From positions 1,116,001 to 1,180,000 of the forward strand of contig NZ_CP094516.1 in assembly GCF_029909975.1 (NCBI RefSeq): 64,000 nt of DNA, written 5' to 3'. The DNA is from Bradyrhizobium sp. ISRA430 (lineage in GTDB: Bacteria; Pseudomonadota; Alphaproteobacteria; Rhizobiales; Xanthobacteraceae). A program made the translations under genes and the position numbers. The notes under the pieces were generated by a model. That model was not told the DNA's origin. It saw nothing but the letters and a program-made list of their open reading frames with translations, and did no database searches. This document shows positions 27,415 to 37,471 of the stretch, one piece after another (within the stretch, counting starts at the first letter, position 1; each line of letters begins with the position of its first letter).

Positions 27415-27525
27415 TCAACTTGAATCGGATTGGGCGCGCCAGAGTTAACGCCGCGCGCCACGAATTCGTGAATCCTCCCGCAGCCTCGGTTATGATTAGC
27501 TTTGTGTGTTGGCTGCGGAGTTGAC

Positions 27526-27903
27526 ATGGCTGGCGGACTCTCCGTTTTCCTGGTTGAAGACGAGGCGTTGATCCGGATGATGATCGCCGACATGGTGGAG
27601 GAGCTTGGCCACCATGTCGTCGCGGAGGCGGACAATGTCCGGGACGCCAGCGCCTTCGCCATGACCGCGCAATACGATTTCGCCATCCTCGACATCAATC
27701 TCTTCGGCGTCTACGTCGACCCGGTCGCCGATTTGATTGAGCGGCGCGGCAAGCCGTTTCTGTTCGCGACGGGCTACGGGCCGGAATTGCTGCCGTCATT
27801 GCTCCGCCGCAAACCGATCCTGCGCAAGCCGATCGCCATCGACCAGCTCAAGGCCATGATCGACTCGCTGTTTCCGGAGACATCCACAAACGCTTCGCAC
27901 TGA
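27526..27903 (+). CDS. single-domain response regulator (receiver only)
   Basis: A 125-residue CheY-like receiver. The acidic pair is in FLVEDEALI, the phospho-acceptor Asp in FAILDINLF, and the conserved Lys in ILRKPI. No output domain follows. Such proteins pass phosphate between kinases or bind partners. No histidine kinase is nearby, so its partner is unknown. ATG 27526 was chosen over an upstream ATG because the receiver fold begins right after it. Confidence 0.85.
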   Translation: MAGGLSVFLVEDEALIRMMIADMVEELGHHVVAEADNVRDASAFAMTAQYDFAILDINLFGVYVDPVADLIERRGKPFLFATGYGPELLPSLLRRKPILRKPIAIDQLKAMIDSLFPETSTNASH

Positions 27904-28153
27904 CCACGCGCGACCTGCGCGGGCGACGAATAGCCGGGCAGCCTTGCCCTGGGGTAGGTGAAAGGCGCGGCGCCCGACTATCCTGCCGCAGCGGCGCGGC
28001 CCCCCGAATTCCTCATTGGAACTTGAAGAAAAGCGGACCGATTCACGCCCAACTCATGGCCGTCTCGCGGCGTTGTCGGGAACCGCAGGTGAACGGGCTT
28101 CCGGAGGGCGCGATGAATGGTGCCAATTAGGTCAGTCCTTCTGCCATAGCGCG
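27904..28153. other. intergenic region, nothing recognised
   Basis: The 250 bases between the receiver gene and the terminator of the small minus-strand gene hold no reading frame that looks real and no repeat that I can see. Confidence 0.4.
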
Positions 28154-28180
28154 AAAACGGCCACCCGAAAGGGGCGGCCG
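28154..28180 (-). terminator. Rho-independent terminator of the small membrane protein gene
   Basis: On the minus strand a CGGCC.CCC stem with a TTTC loop (28158-28180) is followed by TTTT (28157-28154). It begins 25 bases after the stop at 28205 and has a normal intrinsic terminator form. Confidence 0.7.
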
Positions 28181-28204
28181 CTGCACTCGAATTCGCAGGT
28201 TTCG

Positions 28205-28360
28205 TCAGATCAGGCCGGCGGCGATGTCGATGCCGTGCGCCATCAGGCTCACGGAGGCCAGAAGTCCGGCGCAGCAGAACAGGATAATGGCCTTGAAAGG
28301 ATAGTCGCTGGAATGCGTCTCGACGCTAGCCGGCATCGCGGCCAGTGAAATCATGCTCAT
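28205..28360 (-). CDS. small single-pass membrane protein
   Basis: A 51-residue protein with one hydrophobic helix (FKAIILFCCAGLLASVSLMA). A GGGGGGA ribosome-binding site precedes the ATG at 28360 and a terminator follows the stop. An in-frame ATG at 28393 is less well placed. The function is unknown. Confidence 0.7.
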   Translation of the reverse strand: MSMISLAAMPASVETHSSDYPFKAIILFCCAGLLASVSLMAHGIDIAAGLI

Positions 28361-28504
28361 CTTCAGTCCCCCCTTATTGACCCTGAATTGCATCAGGCGA
28401 GGGAACTTCTAAGGCAAAAAGTTTTATGGGGGATTGCGAGGGATCCTTAACGAAATCGCAATCGATTCCCCTGCTCGCCGCGAGCGGCGATGGTTCATCA
28501 AGAA

Positions 28505-28708
28505 CTAGTTGCGGCCCGTTCTCAGCACGTTGGCGATCGTTTGCGCGGTCATCGCGGCGCGGTCCGAGGCGCGTTGCGCGGCCAGCCGATCCCTGGCCTT
28601 TTCCTCGATCAACAGCTCGATCAGGGCGAGCTGCTTGTCCTCGTCGTCCGCTTCGCTCAGCAAGCGGTGATAGCGGTGATAGTCGAAGCCGATGTCTGGT
28701 TTACGCAT
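28505..28708 (-). CDS. small conserved helical protein
   Basis: A 67-residue soluble protein starting MRKPDIGFDYHRYHRLL, rich in charged helix (EADDEDKQLALIELLIEEKARDRL). It looks like a small conserved protein of this group of bacteria; its function is unknown. ATG 28720 in the same frame is an alternative start. Confidence 0.65.
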   Translation of the reverse strand: MRKPDIGFDYHRYHRLLSEADDEDKQLALIELLIEEKARDRLAAQRASDRAAMTAQTIANVLRTGRN

Positions 28709-28867
28709 GCTACGCCCCATCCGACACGCCACGCACGGTTGAATTGTTTCCCAGTGGAAACAGACAGGCAAGTGCGATCCTGCGCGGAATGCGGCGTTCG
28801 AGCTAATGATCTGTGAATTACTGCCGGCAACGCGCTGCGCCGGCCCGACTATCTGTGATGGCGCAAG

Positions 28868-29842
28868 TCAATCGGCGCTGTGATCGGCAAACATCTTGAG
28901 CCCGACGAAGCTCGCATCGGACTTTATGACGAGCCAGCTCGGGATGTTGTGCAGATAGTCCTGGAAGCGTCCTTTGGCCTCGAAGCGTGCCCGGAACGCG
29001 GAAGCCGCAAGGAACTCCGGAAAGCGCGGCGCGATACCGCCGGCGACATAGACGCCGCCGCGGGCCCCGAACGTCACCGCCAGATTGCCGGCGACGGAGC
29101 CTAGGATGGCGCAAAACATCTCCAGCGTCCCGCGGCTGATACTGCAACTGCCGTCAAGCGCCGCCTGTGTGATCTCAGCCGCGTTGCGCTTCGGCGCCTG
29201 GGCGCCGTCGACCTCGGCGAGGGCCTCGTAGAGGCTCTGCAGACCCGAGCCGGATAGCGCGCCGCGCTCGATGGAGACATGGCCAAAGCGCTGGCGCATG
29301 CATGCGATCACGCGCTCCTCGCGCTCATTTTCCGCCGGCAGGGTCGCATGTCCGGCCTCGGTGACGACCGCCAGCCGGGCGCCATGGCGTTCGATCAGGC
29401 ATGAGACGCCAAAGCCGGTCCCGGGCCCGATGACCAGCAACGGCTCTCCGGCGAGGCCACCTTGGCCGCCAAGAGGGATCAGGTCGGCGGGTTGCAGGGC
29501 GGGCAGGGACCAGGCCACCACCTCGAAATCGTTGAGCACATGCACCCGGTCGAAGCCGAGTGCCGGCTGAAGCTCGTTGCCGTCGATGACCCACGGGCTG
29601 TTGGTCATGACACAGCGGTTGTTGGTCACGGGACCTGCGACGGCCAGCACGGCCCTCTTGGGCTGCTCGCTACTGGACCAGCGCGCGAGAACATCGCCGA
29701 TCGCTTCCCGGACCGTCGGGAAGTCGGCAACTTTCACATAGTCGATCGCTCCGATCTGATCGCCCCGGCTCAGCGCGAAACGCGCGTTGGTGCCGCCGAT
29801 ATCGGCGAGAAGAATCGTCTGTCCTGTCTTGCCGATGCTCAT
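28868..29842 (-). CDS. glk: glucokinase
   Basis: A 324-residue ATP-dependent glucokinase of the Glk family. It has the phosphate-binding ADIGGTNARFAL near residue 13, the VLNDFEVVAWS segment with the catalytic Asp, GPGTGFGVS, and the EAGHATL motif that binds glucose. It makes glucose 6-phosphate in the cytoplasm. It is divergent from pncA with a 261-base gap. Confidence 0.93.
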   Translation of the reverse strand: MSIGKTGQTILLADIGGTNARFALSRGDQIGAIDYVKVADFPTVREAIGDVLARWSSSEQPKRAVLAVAGPVTNNRCVMTNSPWVIDGNELQPALGFDRVHVLNDFEVVAWSLPALQPADLIPLGGQGGLAGEPLLVIGPGTGFGVSCLIERHGARLAVVTEAGHATLPAENEREERVIACMRQRFGHVSIERGALSGSGLQSLYEALAEVDGAQAPKRNAAEITQAALDGSCSISRGTLEMFCAILGSVAGNLAVTFGARGGVYVAGGIAPRFPEFLAASAFRARFEAKGRFQDYLHNIPSWLVIKSDASFVGLKMFADHSAD

Positions 29843-30103
29843 GGCGATGCGGCTGCCGCGGCCTCGCCGGCTGCGGGAACCTTTGCCTCCAGTCCTTCGA
29901 TCCGCAATTGGCGAACGGTTTGAGAATCCGCCGCCGGGCGCGGGTAGTCAACACTGGCGAGGCCAAACCGTTGCACCCGAGAGGAACGAACAAATCCTGC
30001 GACATCGCCCCGCGCGGCCGGGGAGGCGGTTGCGAACCGGCGAGGGAAGATCGACATTGGAGGGGCCGGTGCTTGGCGCGCCGGATGCACGGGAGAGGCT
30101 CCG

Positions 30104-30730
30104 ATGAAGATCTCCGACCACGACGTGCTGCTCGTGATCGACGTGCAGAACGACTTCTGCACCGGCGGGGCGCTCGCAGTTCCCGGCGGCGAGAAGGTCG
30201 TCCCCGCGATCAACCGCATCGCCCGAAAATTCGCCAATGTCGTGCTGACCCAGGACTGGCATCCGCACGATCACGTATCCTTCGCGGCGAACCATGCGGG
30301 CAGGCAGCCGTTCCAGACGATCGAGCTCGGCTATGGCACACAGGTGCTGTGGCCCTCCCATTGCGTGCAGGGCACGGCCGGCGCCGCTTTCCATCGCGAT
30401 CTGGACGTCACCCGGGCGAACCTCGTGGTACGCAAGGGATTTCGCCGCGGCATCGATTCCTATTCGGCGCTGTTCGAGAACGATCACAGGACGCCGACCG
30501 GTCTGCTCGGATATTTGCGAGAACGCGAGCTGAAGACGGTCTTCATTGCCGGTCTCGCGCTCGATTTCTGCGTGCGTTTTTCGGCGGAGGATGCCCGCAA
30601 GGCGGGCCTTCAGGTTGCGGTCATCGAGGATGCCTGCCGCGGCATCGATCTCGACGGCTCGGTGGCTGCGACCCATCAGAGTTTTCGCGAGCTCGGCATT
30701 TCCGTCGTCAGCCTCGAGGCGTTCTTATGA
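30104..30730 (+). CDS. pncA: nicotinamidase
   Basis: A 208-residue isochorismatase-fold amidase. The catalytic triad is D13 (VIDVQNDF), K111 (RKGF) and C156 (LDFCV), and metal ligands are likely D51, H53 and H86. It turns nicotinamide into nicotinate for NAD salvage. A NAD synthetase gene lies 1.3 kb downstream on the same strand, so the region joins two steps of NAD supply. It is followed after 16 bases by a PhaC-like gene. Confidence 0.93.
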   Translation: MKISDHDVLLVIDVQNDFCTGGALAVPGGEKVVPAINRIARKFANVVLTQDWHPHDHVSFAANHAGRQPFQTIELGYGTQVLWPSHCVQGTAGAAFHRDLDVTRANLVVRKGFRRGIDSYSALFENDHRTPTGLLGYLRERELKTVFIAGLALDFCVRFSAEDARKAGLQVAVIEDACRGIDLDGSVAATHQSFRELGISVVSLEAFL

Positions 30731-30746
30731 CGATGGTGAAATAGTC

Positions 30747-31862
30747 GTGGCGGAGAAGACCCACAAACGGCCAACCGGATCAGGGCATGTCCCGGACGAT
30801 CCGCTGCTTTGGCCGTTTGCGGCAGCACGGCTCGCCATGGACGCCTGCTTCTGGTGGCTGGAGCGCACACCAGTGGAGCAGGGCGACAGCAGCCTGCCGT
30901 GGACGACGCAAAACACCATCGCGCTGGAGCTTCCGACCATGCTTCTGCGCCGTTTCGGCGGGGCGCGATCCAGTCAGCCGGCCCTGGTCTGCGCGCCCTA
31001 TGCGCTGCATCGGGCGCTGATCGCCGATTTCGCGCCGGGGCACAGTGTCGTGGAATCCCTTCAGAACGGCGGCATCGAGCGGGTCTATCTCACGGACTGG
31101 CGCTCGGCATCGCCTGAGATGCGCTATCTCTCGATCGACAGCTATCTCGGCGATCTCAATGTCGCCATCGATGAGATCGGCGGGCCGGTCGATCTCATCG
31201 GCCTGTGCCAGGGCGGTTGGCTGTCGCTGATCTACGCGGCGCGCTTTCCCGCCAAGGTGCGGCGGCTCGTGCTGGTCGGCGCGCCCGTCGACCTCTCGAT
31301 CGACTCGGCGCTGTCCAGGCTCGTCCGCAACGCACCGGAGCTGGTCTACGACCAGATCGTGGCGCGCGGCGGCGGCAACGTCAGCGGCGAGGAGATGCTC
31401 CGCGTCTGGTCGAACGCGCCGACCCGCGACGATATCGTGGCGGCGTTGCAGATGGACTTGTCCGACGACGAAGGCGCGGCGTTGCTTCAACGCTTCGACC
31501 ACTGGAACGCCGAAACACTCAATCTGCCCGGCACCTATTATCTTCAGATCGTCAACTGGGTCTTCCGGGAGAACCGGATCGCGGCCGGCAACTTCACCGC
31601 ACTCGGCCGCGAGATCCACCTGAAGGACGTCAAGGCGCCGGCCTTCCTGCTGGCCGGGCTCGACGACGACGTCGTGCCGGCTGGGCAGGCGCTGGCCACT
31701 GCCCATCTTCTCGGAACGCCGCCGGCCTTCGTCGCGGCGGCCTCCGAGCCCAGCACTCACCTCGGCCTGTTCATGGGGGCGCGGACCCATGCTCAGGCCT
31801 GGCCTCGGATCGCACAGTGGTTGCGCGACGATTTGACCGACGTCCTGGCGCGCAGCGCCTGA
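30747..31862 (+). CDS. PhaC-like alpha/beta hydrolase with Cys lipase box
   Basis: A 371-residue alpha/beta hydrolase. The nucleophile elbow is GLCQGG with C154, the form of polyhydroxyalkanoate synthases (class III PhaC) rather than lipases, which use Ser. The preceding LTDW segment, the Asp of LLAGLDDDVVPAG and the His of STHLGLFMG complete a PhaC-like triad. The length fits class III PhaC, but no phaE lies beside it. The start is uncertain: GTG 30747 is the only good in-frame codon near pncA and has a poor ribosome-binding site. Confidence 0.72.
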   Translation: MAEKTHKRPTGSGHVPDDPLLWPFAAARLAMDACFWWLERTPVEQGDSSLPWTTQNTIALELPTMLLRRFGGARSSQPALVCAPYALHRALIADFAPGHSVVESLQNGGIERVYLTDWRSASPEMRYLSIDSYLGDLNVAIDEIGGPVDLIGLCQGGWLSLIYAARFPAKVRRLVLVGAPVDLSIDSALSRLVRNAPELVYDQIVARGGGNVSGEEMLRVWSNAPTRDDIVAALQMDLSDDEGAALLQRFDHWNAETLNLPGTYYLQIVNWVFRENRIAAGNFTALGREIHLKDVKAPAFLLAGLDDDVVPAGQALATAHLLGTPPAFVAAASEPSTHLGLFMGARTHAQAWPRIAQWLRDDLTDVLARSA

Positions 31863-31986
31863 TCCAGCCGGTTTGCATATTCACTATGCATGTCGGCGAA
31901 TTGCCTGCCCCCGCATGCGTCGATCAGCTAAGAATGAGTTCGCAACTGCTTGAGGTTGCCAGTGAACAGAAGGTACTGCGGTTAGG

Positions 31987-34020
31987 ATGAGCTTCCACTC
32001 GATCTATGCCCACGGATTTGCCCGCGTGGCGGCCTGCGTCACCACCTCCCAGGTGGCCGATCCCTCGGCCAATGCGAAGGCCATCCTGGCGGCGGCGACT
32101 GCTTGCCATAAGCAGTCGGTGGCGGTCGCTGTCTTTCCGGAGTTGTGCCTGTGCGGCTATGCGATCGAAGACCTCGTCATGCAGGATCCGCTGCTCGACG
32201 CGGTCGAGCGCGGGCTTGCCGCGATCGTCGAGGGGGCGGCGGCCCTGATGCCTGTCCTGATCGTCGGCGCGCCGCTGCGCTTCGGTGCCCGCATCTACAA
32301 TTGCGCCGTCGTCATCCATCGCGGCAGCGTCCTCGGCGTCGTGCCCAAGACTTACCTGCCGACCTATCGCGAATTCTATGAGGGACGGCATTTCGCCTCC
32401 GGCGCCGGCATCGTCGGCGAGACGATCAAGATCGGACAGCTCCGTGCGCCCCTTGGCGTCGATCTCGTGTTCGCGGCCGAGGACGTTCCCGGCCTCAGCA
32501 TCGGCGTCGAGATCTGCGAGGACATGTGGATCCCGGTGACGCCGGCCTCCGAACTCGCGCTCGCCGGCGCCAGCGTGCTGATCAATCTGTCGGGCAGCCC
32601 GATCACGATCGGCCGGGCGCGCTCACGTGCGCTGCTGTGTCAATCCACCTCGGCACGCTGCCTTGCGGCGTATGTCTACGCCGCCGCGGGCGCGGGCGAG
32701 TCGACGACAGATCTCGCCTGGGACGGCCAGACCTCGATCTACGAGAACGGCGTGCTGCTGGCCGAGGGCGAGCGTTTCCGTCAGGACGGGCAAATCACGA
32801 TGGCTGACATCGATCTCGATCTGCTGCGGCAGGAGCGATCGCTGATGGGCACGTTCGACGACAACCGCAGGCAGCGCGAGGGCAGCTTCCGCAAGGTCGC
32901 CTTCGCCTTGAAGCCGCCGGCCGCCGACATCGGCTTCCTGCGCAAGGTCGAGCGCTTTCCATTCGTGCCGAGCGACGAGAGCCTGCTCGAGCAGGACTGC
33001 TACGAGGCCTACAACATCCAGGTCGCCGGCCTCGTGCAGCGCATGCGTGCGACCGGCACCAAGCGCGTCGTGATCGGCGTCTCGGGCGGTCTTGATTCCA
33101 CTCACGCGTTGATCGTCGCCGCCAAGGCCGTCGACCTGCTCGGCCTGCCACGCAGCAACATCCTTGCCTACACCCTGCCGGGCTTTGCCACCGGCAGCGA
33201 GAGCAAGACCAACGCGCTGGCGCTGATGAAGGCGTTGCAGGCGAGCTCGCAGGAGCTCGACATCCGCCCCGCGGCGACGCAGATGCTGAAGGACATCGGC
33301 CATCCCTTCGGCAAGGGCGAGGCGGTCTACGACATCACCTTCGAGAACGTGCAGGCGGGCCTGCGCACGGACTATCTGTTCCGGCTCGCCAACCATCACG
33401 GCGGCATCGTCATCGGCACCGGCGATCTCTCCGAGCTCGCGCTCGGCTGGTGCACCTATGGCGTCGGCGACCAGATGGCACATTACAACGTCAATTCAGG
33501 CGTGCCGAAGACACTGATCCAGCATCTGATCCGCTGGGTGATCGCGTCGAAGCAGTTCAGCGCCGACGTGAACCGGACGCTTGCGTCGATCCTCGTGGCC
33601 GAGATCTCGCCCGAGCTGGTTCCGGTCAAGCCCGGCGAGAAACCGCAGAGCACGGAAGCTTCGGTCGGCCCCTACGAGCTGCAGGATTTCAACCTGTTCT
33701 ACACACTGCGTTTCGGCATGCGGCCGTCCAAGATCGCCTTCCTGGCGCTGCATGCGTGGAAGGACGTCGCCGAGGGCGCATGGCCGCCGGCCTTCCCCAG
33801 CGATCGGCGCAGGGCCTATGATCTGGCGGAGATCCGACGCTGGTTGGAAGTGTTCCTGCGACGCTTCTTTGCCTTCAGCCAGTTCAAGCGCTCGGCCATG
33901 CCGAACGGACCGAAGGTTTCGGCCGGCGGCTCGTTGTCGCCGCGCGGCGATTGGCGTGCGCCATCGGATTCCAGTGCTGCGGCTTGGCTCGAGGATCTCG
34001 CACGGAACGTGCCGAACTGA
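31987..34020 (+). CDS. nadE: glutamine-dependent NAD+ synthetase
   Basis: A 677-residue two-domain enzyme. The N-terminal nitrilase-type glutaminase has Glu (FPELCLCGY), Lys ([14 protein letters not shown]) and Cys (GVEICEDMW). The C-terminal synthetase has the ATP-pyrophosphatase loop [13 protein letters not shown] and [13 protein letters not shown]. It amidates nicotinate adenine dinucleotide to NAD with ammonia from glutamine. The length is that of the long bacterial form found in actinobacteria and many proteobacteria. Confidence 0.94.
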   Translation: MSFHSIYAHGFARVAACVTTSQVADPSANAKAILAAATACHKQSVAVAVFPELCLCGYAIEDLVMQDPLLDAVERGLAAIVEGAAALMPVLIVGAPLRFGARIYNCAVVIHRGSVLGVVPKTYLPTYREFYEGRHFASGAGIVGETIKIGQLRAPLGVDLVFAAEDVPGLSIGVEICEDMWIPVTPASELALAGASVLINLSGSPITIGRARSRALLCQSTSARCLAAYVYAAAGAGESTTDLAWDGQTSIYENGVLLAEGERFRQDGQITMADIDLDLLRQERSLMGTFDDNRRQREGSFRKVAFALKPPAADIGFLRKVERFPFVPSDESLLEQDCYEAYNIQVAGLVQRMRATGTKRVVIGVSGGLDSTHALIVAAKAVDLLGLPRSNILAYTLPGFATGSESKTNALALMKALQASSQELDIRPAATQMLKDIGHPFGKGEAVYDITFENVQAGLRTDYLFRLANHHGGIVIGTGDLSELALGWCTYGVGDQMAHYNVNSGVPKTLIQHLIRWVIASKQFSADVNRTLASILVAEISPELVPVKPGEKPQSTEASVGPYELQDFNLFYTLRFGMRPSKIAFLALHAWKDVAEGAWPPAFPSDRRRAYDLAEIRRWLEVFLRRFFAFSQFKRSAMPNGPKVSAGGSLSPRGDWRAPSDSSAAAWLEDLARNVPN

Positions 34021-34115
34021 AACGGGCAAGACGGCTGGCAACGCGGCCCAAAACGAGTTCGCGCCGCATGGCTCATCGAGCTGGCGGCGCGATGTCGCGT
34101 TCAATCGGGAAAAGC

Positions 34116-34150
34116 ACGAGGTCCGGAGTGCCTAGGAGTCCGGACCTCGT
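34116..34150 (-). terminator. 12-bp perfect hairpin after nadE, oriented for the minus strand
   Basis: ACGAGGTCCGGA (34116-34127) and TCCGGACCTCGT (34139-34150) are exact inverted repeats around 11 bases. On the minus strand it runs into GCTTTTCCC; on the plus strand no T-run follows. As an intrinsic terminator it would therefore end a minus-strand transcript, yet no minus-strand gene is recognised just upstream of it. Confidence 0.6.
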
Positions 34151-34565
34151 AACCTTGCCCCAGCCTTCAAATCCCCGCCCGTATGGCCCCCAAGCCCCTT
34201 GGTGCGCGATCAGAGGATGATGCCCTTGTGGCCGCCGATCGACCTGCGCGATGTACGTGGGATCGGGCTGGGATTCCAATCCGGATCACTACGGACGCAA
34301 ATACCGTTGCGCTCGCGGCTCATCATGTGCAGCGCTGCTGATGCGATCCGACGCTCAGGCGTGCACGCTCCCCCTCATCATGCGTTCGCGACGTTCGCCT
34401 TTGAGGCTGCGCACGGAGCAGGGGAGGCCTGCGCAAGGCCGGTCCAGCCTCATTCGGGGCAAGTTCTCGTTGCACCCGGTGGCCCCGTGCGCTATCCGGC
34501 CGGAAAGGCCTGAGGCGGCTCGGAAATTTTCCCGCCCGGCCCACCCAACAAGGACGGAAACCGCC
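34151..34565. other. leader region before ilvD without a recognised gene
   Basis: This 415-base stretch lies upstream of ilvD. Short frames are open on both strands, but none resembles a known protein. It should hold the ilvD promoter and leader; no leader peptide rich in Leu/Ile/Val codons was found. A minus-strand transcript ending at the 34116-34150 hairpin could lie here. Confidence 0.4.
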
Positions 34566-36416
34566 ATGCCAGCCTATCGCTCCCGCACCACCACCCACGG
34601 CCGCAACATGGCGGGCGCCCGCGGCCTCTGGCGCGCGACGGGCATGAAGGATGCGGACTTCGGCAAGCCGATCATCGCGGTCGTCAACTCCTTCACCCAG
34701 TTCGTCCCCGGCCACGTCCACCTCAAGGACCTCGGCCAGCTCGTGGCGCGCGAGATCGAGCAGGCCGGCGGCATCGCCAAGGAGTTCAACACCATCGCGG
34801 TCGATGACGGCATAGCGATGGGCCACGACGGCATGCTCTACAGCCTGCCGTCGCGCGAGCTGATCGCCGACAGCGTCGAGTACATGGCTAATGCGCATTG
34901 CGCCGACGGCCTCGTCTGTATCTCCAATTGCGACAAGATCACGCCCGGCATGCTGATGGCGGCGCTGCGTCTCAACATTCCCGCCGTGTTCGTCTCGGGC
35001 GGACCGATGGAGGCCGGCAAGGTCAAGCTGCAGGGCAAGACCAAGGCCGTCGACCTGATCGACGCCATGGTTGCGGCGGCCGATTCCAAGGTCAGCGACG
35101 ACGACGTCAAGGTGATCGAGCGCTCGGCGTGCCCGACCTGCGGCTCCTGCTCGGGCATGTTCACCGCCAACTCGATGAACTGCCTGACCGAGGCGCTCGG
35201 CCTCGCACTGCCCGGCAACGGCTCGGTGGTCGCAACGCATGCCGACCGCAAGCGGCTGTTCGTCGAGGCCGGCCATACCATCGTCGATATCGTCCGCCGC
35301 TACTACGAGCAGGATGATGCGTCGGTGCTGCCGCGCAACATCGCAAACTTCAAGGCGTTCGAGAACGCGATGACGCTCGACATCGCCATGGGCGGCTCGA
35401 CCAACACTGTGCTGCATCTACTCGCCGCTGCCCATGAAGGGCAGGTCGAGTTCACCATGCGCGACATCGACCGCCTGTCGCGCCGCGTGCCCGTGCTCTG
35501 CAAGGTCGCGCCGTCGGTTGCCGACGTTCATGTCGAGGACGTGCACCGTGCCGGCGGCATCATGGGCATTCTTGGCGAGCTCGACCGCGCCGGCCTGATC
35601 GACACGAAGGTGTCGACCGTGCATGCGCCGACGATGGCGGATGCGCTGGAGCGCTGGGACGTCAAGCGCTCGAAGAGCGAAGCGGTGCGCACCTTCTATC
35701 GCGCCTCGCCCGGCGGCATCCCGACCCAGGTCGCCTTCAGCCAGGAGCGCCGCTACGACGAGCTCGACACCGATCGCGAGAAGGGCGTGGTGCGTGATCT
35801 CGCGCACGCCTTCAGCAAGGACGGCGGCCTCGCCGTGCTCTACGGCAATCTCGCGCAGGACGGCTGCATCGTGAAGACCGCAGGCGTCGACGCCTCGATC
35901 CTGAAATTCTCCGGCCCCGCGCGCGTGTTCGAGAGCCAGGACGCTGCGGTTGAAGGCATTTTGGGTGGCAAGGTCGTAGCCGGCGAGGTCGTGGTCGTGC
36001 GCTATGAGGGGCCGCGCGGCGGCCCCGGCATGCAGGAGATGCTCTATCCGACGAGCTACCTGAAATCGATGGGCCTCGGCAAAGCCTGCGCGCTCGTCAC
36101 CGACGGCCGCTTCTCCGGCGGCTCGTCCGGCCTGTCGATCGGGCATCTGTCGCCGGAAGCCGCCGAAGGCGGCAACATCGGCCTCGTGCGCGATGGCGAT
36201 AAGATCGCGATCGACATTCCGAATCGCAGCATCAAGCTCGAGGTCTCCGACGAGGAGCTTGCCAAGCGCGGTGCGGCGGAAGAGGCGAAGGGCGATGCCG
36301 CCTGGCAGCCGACGAACCGCAAGCGCAACGTCTCGACCGCGCTGCAGGCTTATGCTGCACTCACCACCAGCGCTGCGCGCGGCGCGGTGCGCGAGGTGAA
36401 GCGGCGCGGCAAGTAA
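34566..36416 (+). CDS. ilvD: dihydroxy-acid dehydratase
   Basis: A 616-residue IlvD/Edd family enzyme with the iron-sulfur cysteines in [10 protein letters not shown] and [19 protein letters not shown], and [11 protein letters not shown] near the C-terminus. It performs the third shared step of valine and isoleucine synthesis. The ATG at 34566 after AAGGACGG gives the family's length; the frame stays open 315 bases further upstream, but that part has no family resemblance. Confidence 0.95.
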   Translation: MPAYRSRTTTHGRNMAGARGLWRATGMKDADFGKPIIAVVNSFTQFVPGHVHLKDLGQLVAREIEQAGGIAKEFNTIAVDDGIAMGHDGMLYSLPSRELIADSVEYMANAHCADGLVCISNCDKITPGMLMAALRLNIPAVFVSGGPMEAGKVKLQGKTKAVDLIDAMVAAADSKVSDDDVKVIERSACPTCGSCSGMFTANSMNCLTEALGLALPGNGSVVATHADRKRLFVEAGHTIVDIVRRYYEQDDASVLPRNIANFKAFENAMTLDIAMGGSTNTVLHLLAAAHEGQVEFTMRDIDRLSRRVPVLCKVAPSVADVHVEDVHRAGGIMGILGELDRAGLIDTKVSTVHAPTMADALERWDVKRSKSEAVRTFYRASPGGIPTQVAFSQERRYDELDTDREKGVVRDLAHAFSKDGGLAVLYGNLAQDGCIVKTAGVDASILKFSGPARVFESQDAAVEGILGGKVVAGEVVVVRYEGPRGGPGMQEMLYPTSYLKSMGLGKACALVTDGRFSGGSSGLSIGHLSPEAAEGGNIGLVRDGDKIAIDIPNRSIKLEVSDEELAKRGAAEEAKGDAAWQPTNRKRNVSTALQAYAALTTSAARGAVREVKRRGK

Positions 36417-36592
36417 GCACTGCTCCGTCCGTGGGATGCGGATGGTCAACGAGTTGTTAGCGACCGGCAAACCCCTGCCGGTCGCGTTAAGGATGCCTCG
36501 ACGAACTTCGGCAGCTTTGGATTTAGCGGCGTATATTGGTGGGCGCCGACCTTCGCATCCAAATCATTTCGGGCAACTGGGGCGCCACCAAA

Positions 36593-36967
36593 ATGTCTCG
36601 TACTCTCGCTGTCGTTTTCGCAACTGCCGTCGCCGCCATTTCGATGACGAATGCCGCCTCCGCGGGCTGCTACAATTGCTACACGCCGCCGCCCTGTACG
36701 ACCTGCTATCAGCAGCAATACGTGCCGCCGCAGTATCGCACCGTCGATGAGACCGTGATGGTTTCGCCGGGCTCCGTGGTCGCGCACCGCACGCCGGCGC
36801 AGTACCGCACCGTGATGGTGCCGCAGACCGTGATGGTCGCGCCCCCGAGCGTCCAGTACGAGCGCATCCCGCCGCAATACGCCACCAGCCAGCGCGTCGA
36901 GATGGTTTCGCCCGGCTATTCCTATTACGCCCCGGTGGCGATGGGCTGCGCGTCCTGCGGTTATTGA
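36593..36967 (+). CDS. small secreted Cys/Tyr/Val-rich repeat protein
   Basis: A 124-residue exported protein. A signal peptide (MSRTLAVVFATAVAAISMTNAASAG) is followed by a CYNCYTPPPCTTC cluster, then imperfect repeats built on PPQYRTVDETVMVSPGSVV / PAQYRTVMVPQTVMVAPPSV / PPQYATSQRVEMVSPG, and CASCGY at the end. The Cys clusters at both ends and Tyr/Pro repeats suggest a surface or cell-wall-associated structural protein. The family is not one I can name. Confidence 0.72.
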   Translation: MSRTLAVVFATAVAAISMTNAASAGCYNCYTPPPCTTCYQQQYVPPQYRTVDETVMVSPGSVVAHRTPAQYRTVMVPQTVMVAPPSVQYERIPPQYATSQRVEMVSPGYSYYAPVAMGCASCGY

Positions 36968-36991
36968 CGCCAGCTCAGCGACCAAAGCTTC

Positions 36992-37021
36992 ACGCGGCGC
37001 TCATCCCGGGTGCCGCGTTTT
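36992..37021 (+). terminator. Rho-independent terminator after the repeat-protein gene
   Basis: ACGCGGC (36992-36998) pairs with GCCGCGT (37012-37018) and TTTT follows. It begins 25 bases after the stop of the secreted repeat protein. Confidence 0.7.
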
Positions 37022-37039
37022 CGTTTGCCGATACAAACA

Positions 37040-37073
37040 AGGCCCGGACGTGGAGGGGACTCCAGCCGGGCCT
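37040..37073. terminator. compound hairpin between the repeat protein and tRNA-Ser
   Basis: AGGCCCGG (37040-37047) and CCGGGCCT (37066-37073) enclose a second stem TGGAG/CTCCA (37051-37055, 37060-37064). On the minus strand it is followed by TTGTTTG. It may end transcripts arriving from either side. Confidence 0.5.
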
Positions 37074-37246
37074 CGCAACCGGCAACGCCCTGGGCGGTGT
37101 CACCGATGCTGCCCAAGCTAGAGGATCAGGCTGACGCTCGCCTGACAGGTCCCGATTCCGGTGAAGGGCTCAGCCGTCGGGCGAGGGCGCCAACTTCGCG
37201 TTGCCTTGCGCGACCGTCTGCGTTAAGCGACGGCAATTCCAGGCTT

Positions 37247-37336
37247 GGAAGGGTGGCCGAGTGGTTTAAGGCACCGGTCTTGAAAACCGGCGTGCCCGCA
37301 AGGGTACCGTGGGTTCGAATCCCACCCCTTCCGCCA
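37247..37336 (+). tRNA. tRNA-Ser (anticodon UGA)
   Basis: A 90-base gene with a seven-pair acceptor stem (GGAAGGG 37247-37253 with CCCTTCC 37326-37332), a D-arm, the anticodon loop CTTGAAA with anticodon TGA at 37281-37283, a long variable arm as in serine tRNAs, a GTTCGAATC T-loop, and an encoded CCA (37334-37336). Its 3' end is repeated at 42468-42482, so this gene is a likely integration site. Confidence 0.95.
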
Positions 37337-37338
37337 GT
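37324..37338 (+). repeat. attL-like direct repeat (tRNA-Ser 3' end)
   Basis: ACCCCTTCCGCCAGT is found here and again at 42468-42482 in the same orientation. The following 80 or so bases of the two sites also align well by eye. This is the pattern left when an element integrates in a tRNA gene and restores its 3' end. Confidence 0.65.
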
Positions 37339-37471
37339 ATATTGTTCGCCGCTGTTCGTGGCCGTTCGAACTCCACAGCAAAATCAATGATTTGCGCAAG
37401 AACTGTACTTTGCAGTTCCTCACAGCTCCTCCAACCTGCGACAGCCAAGACGTTAGCGCGGCCGCGCACCT

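Noticed and set aside
34151..34330. Possible tRNA or 6S/SRP RNA on the minus strand (GGATTGGAATCC resembles a T-arm)
   Set aside because: No acceptor stem or anticodon arm can be drawn around it, and the conserved SRP and 6S core sequences I know are absent. Only an unspecified small RNA remains possible.
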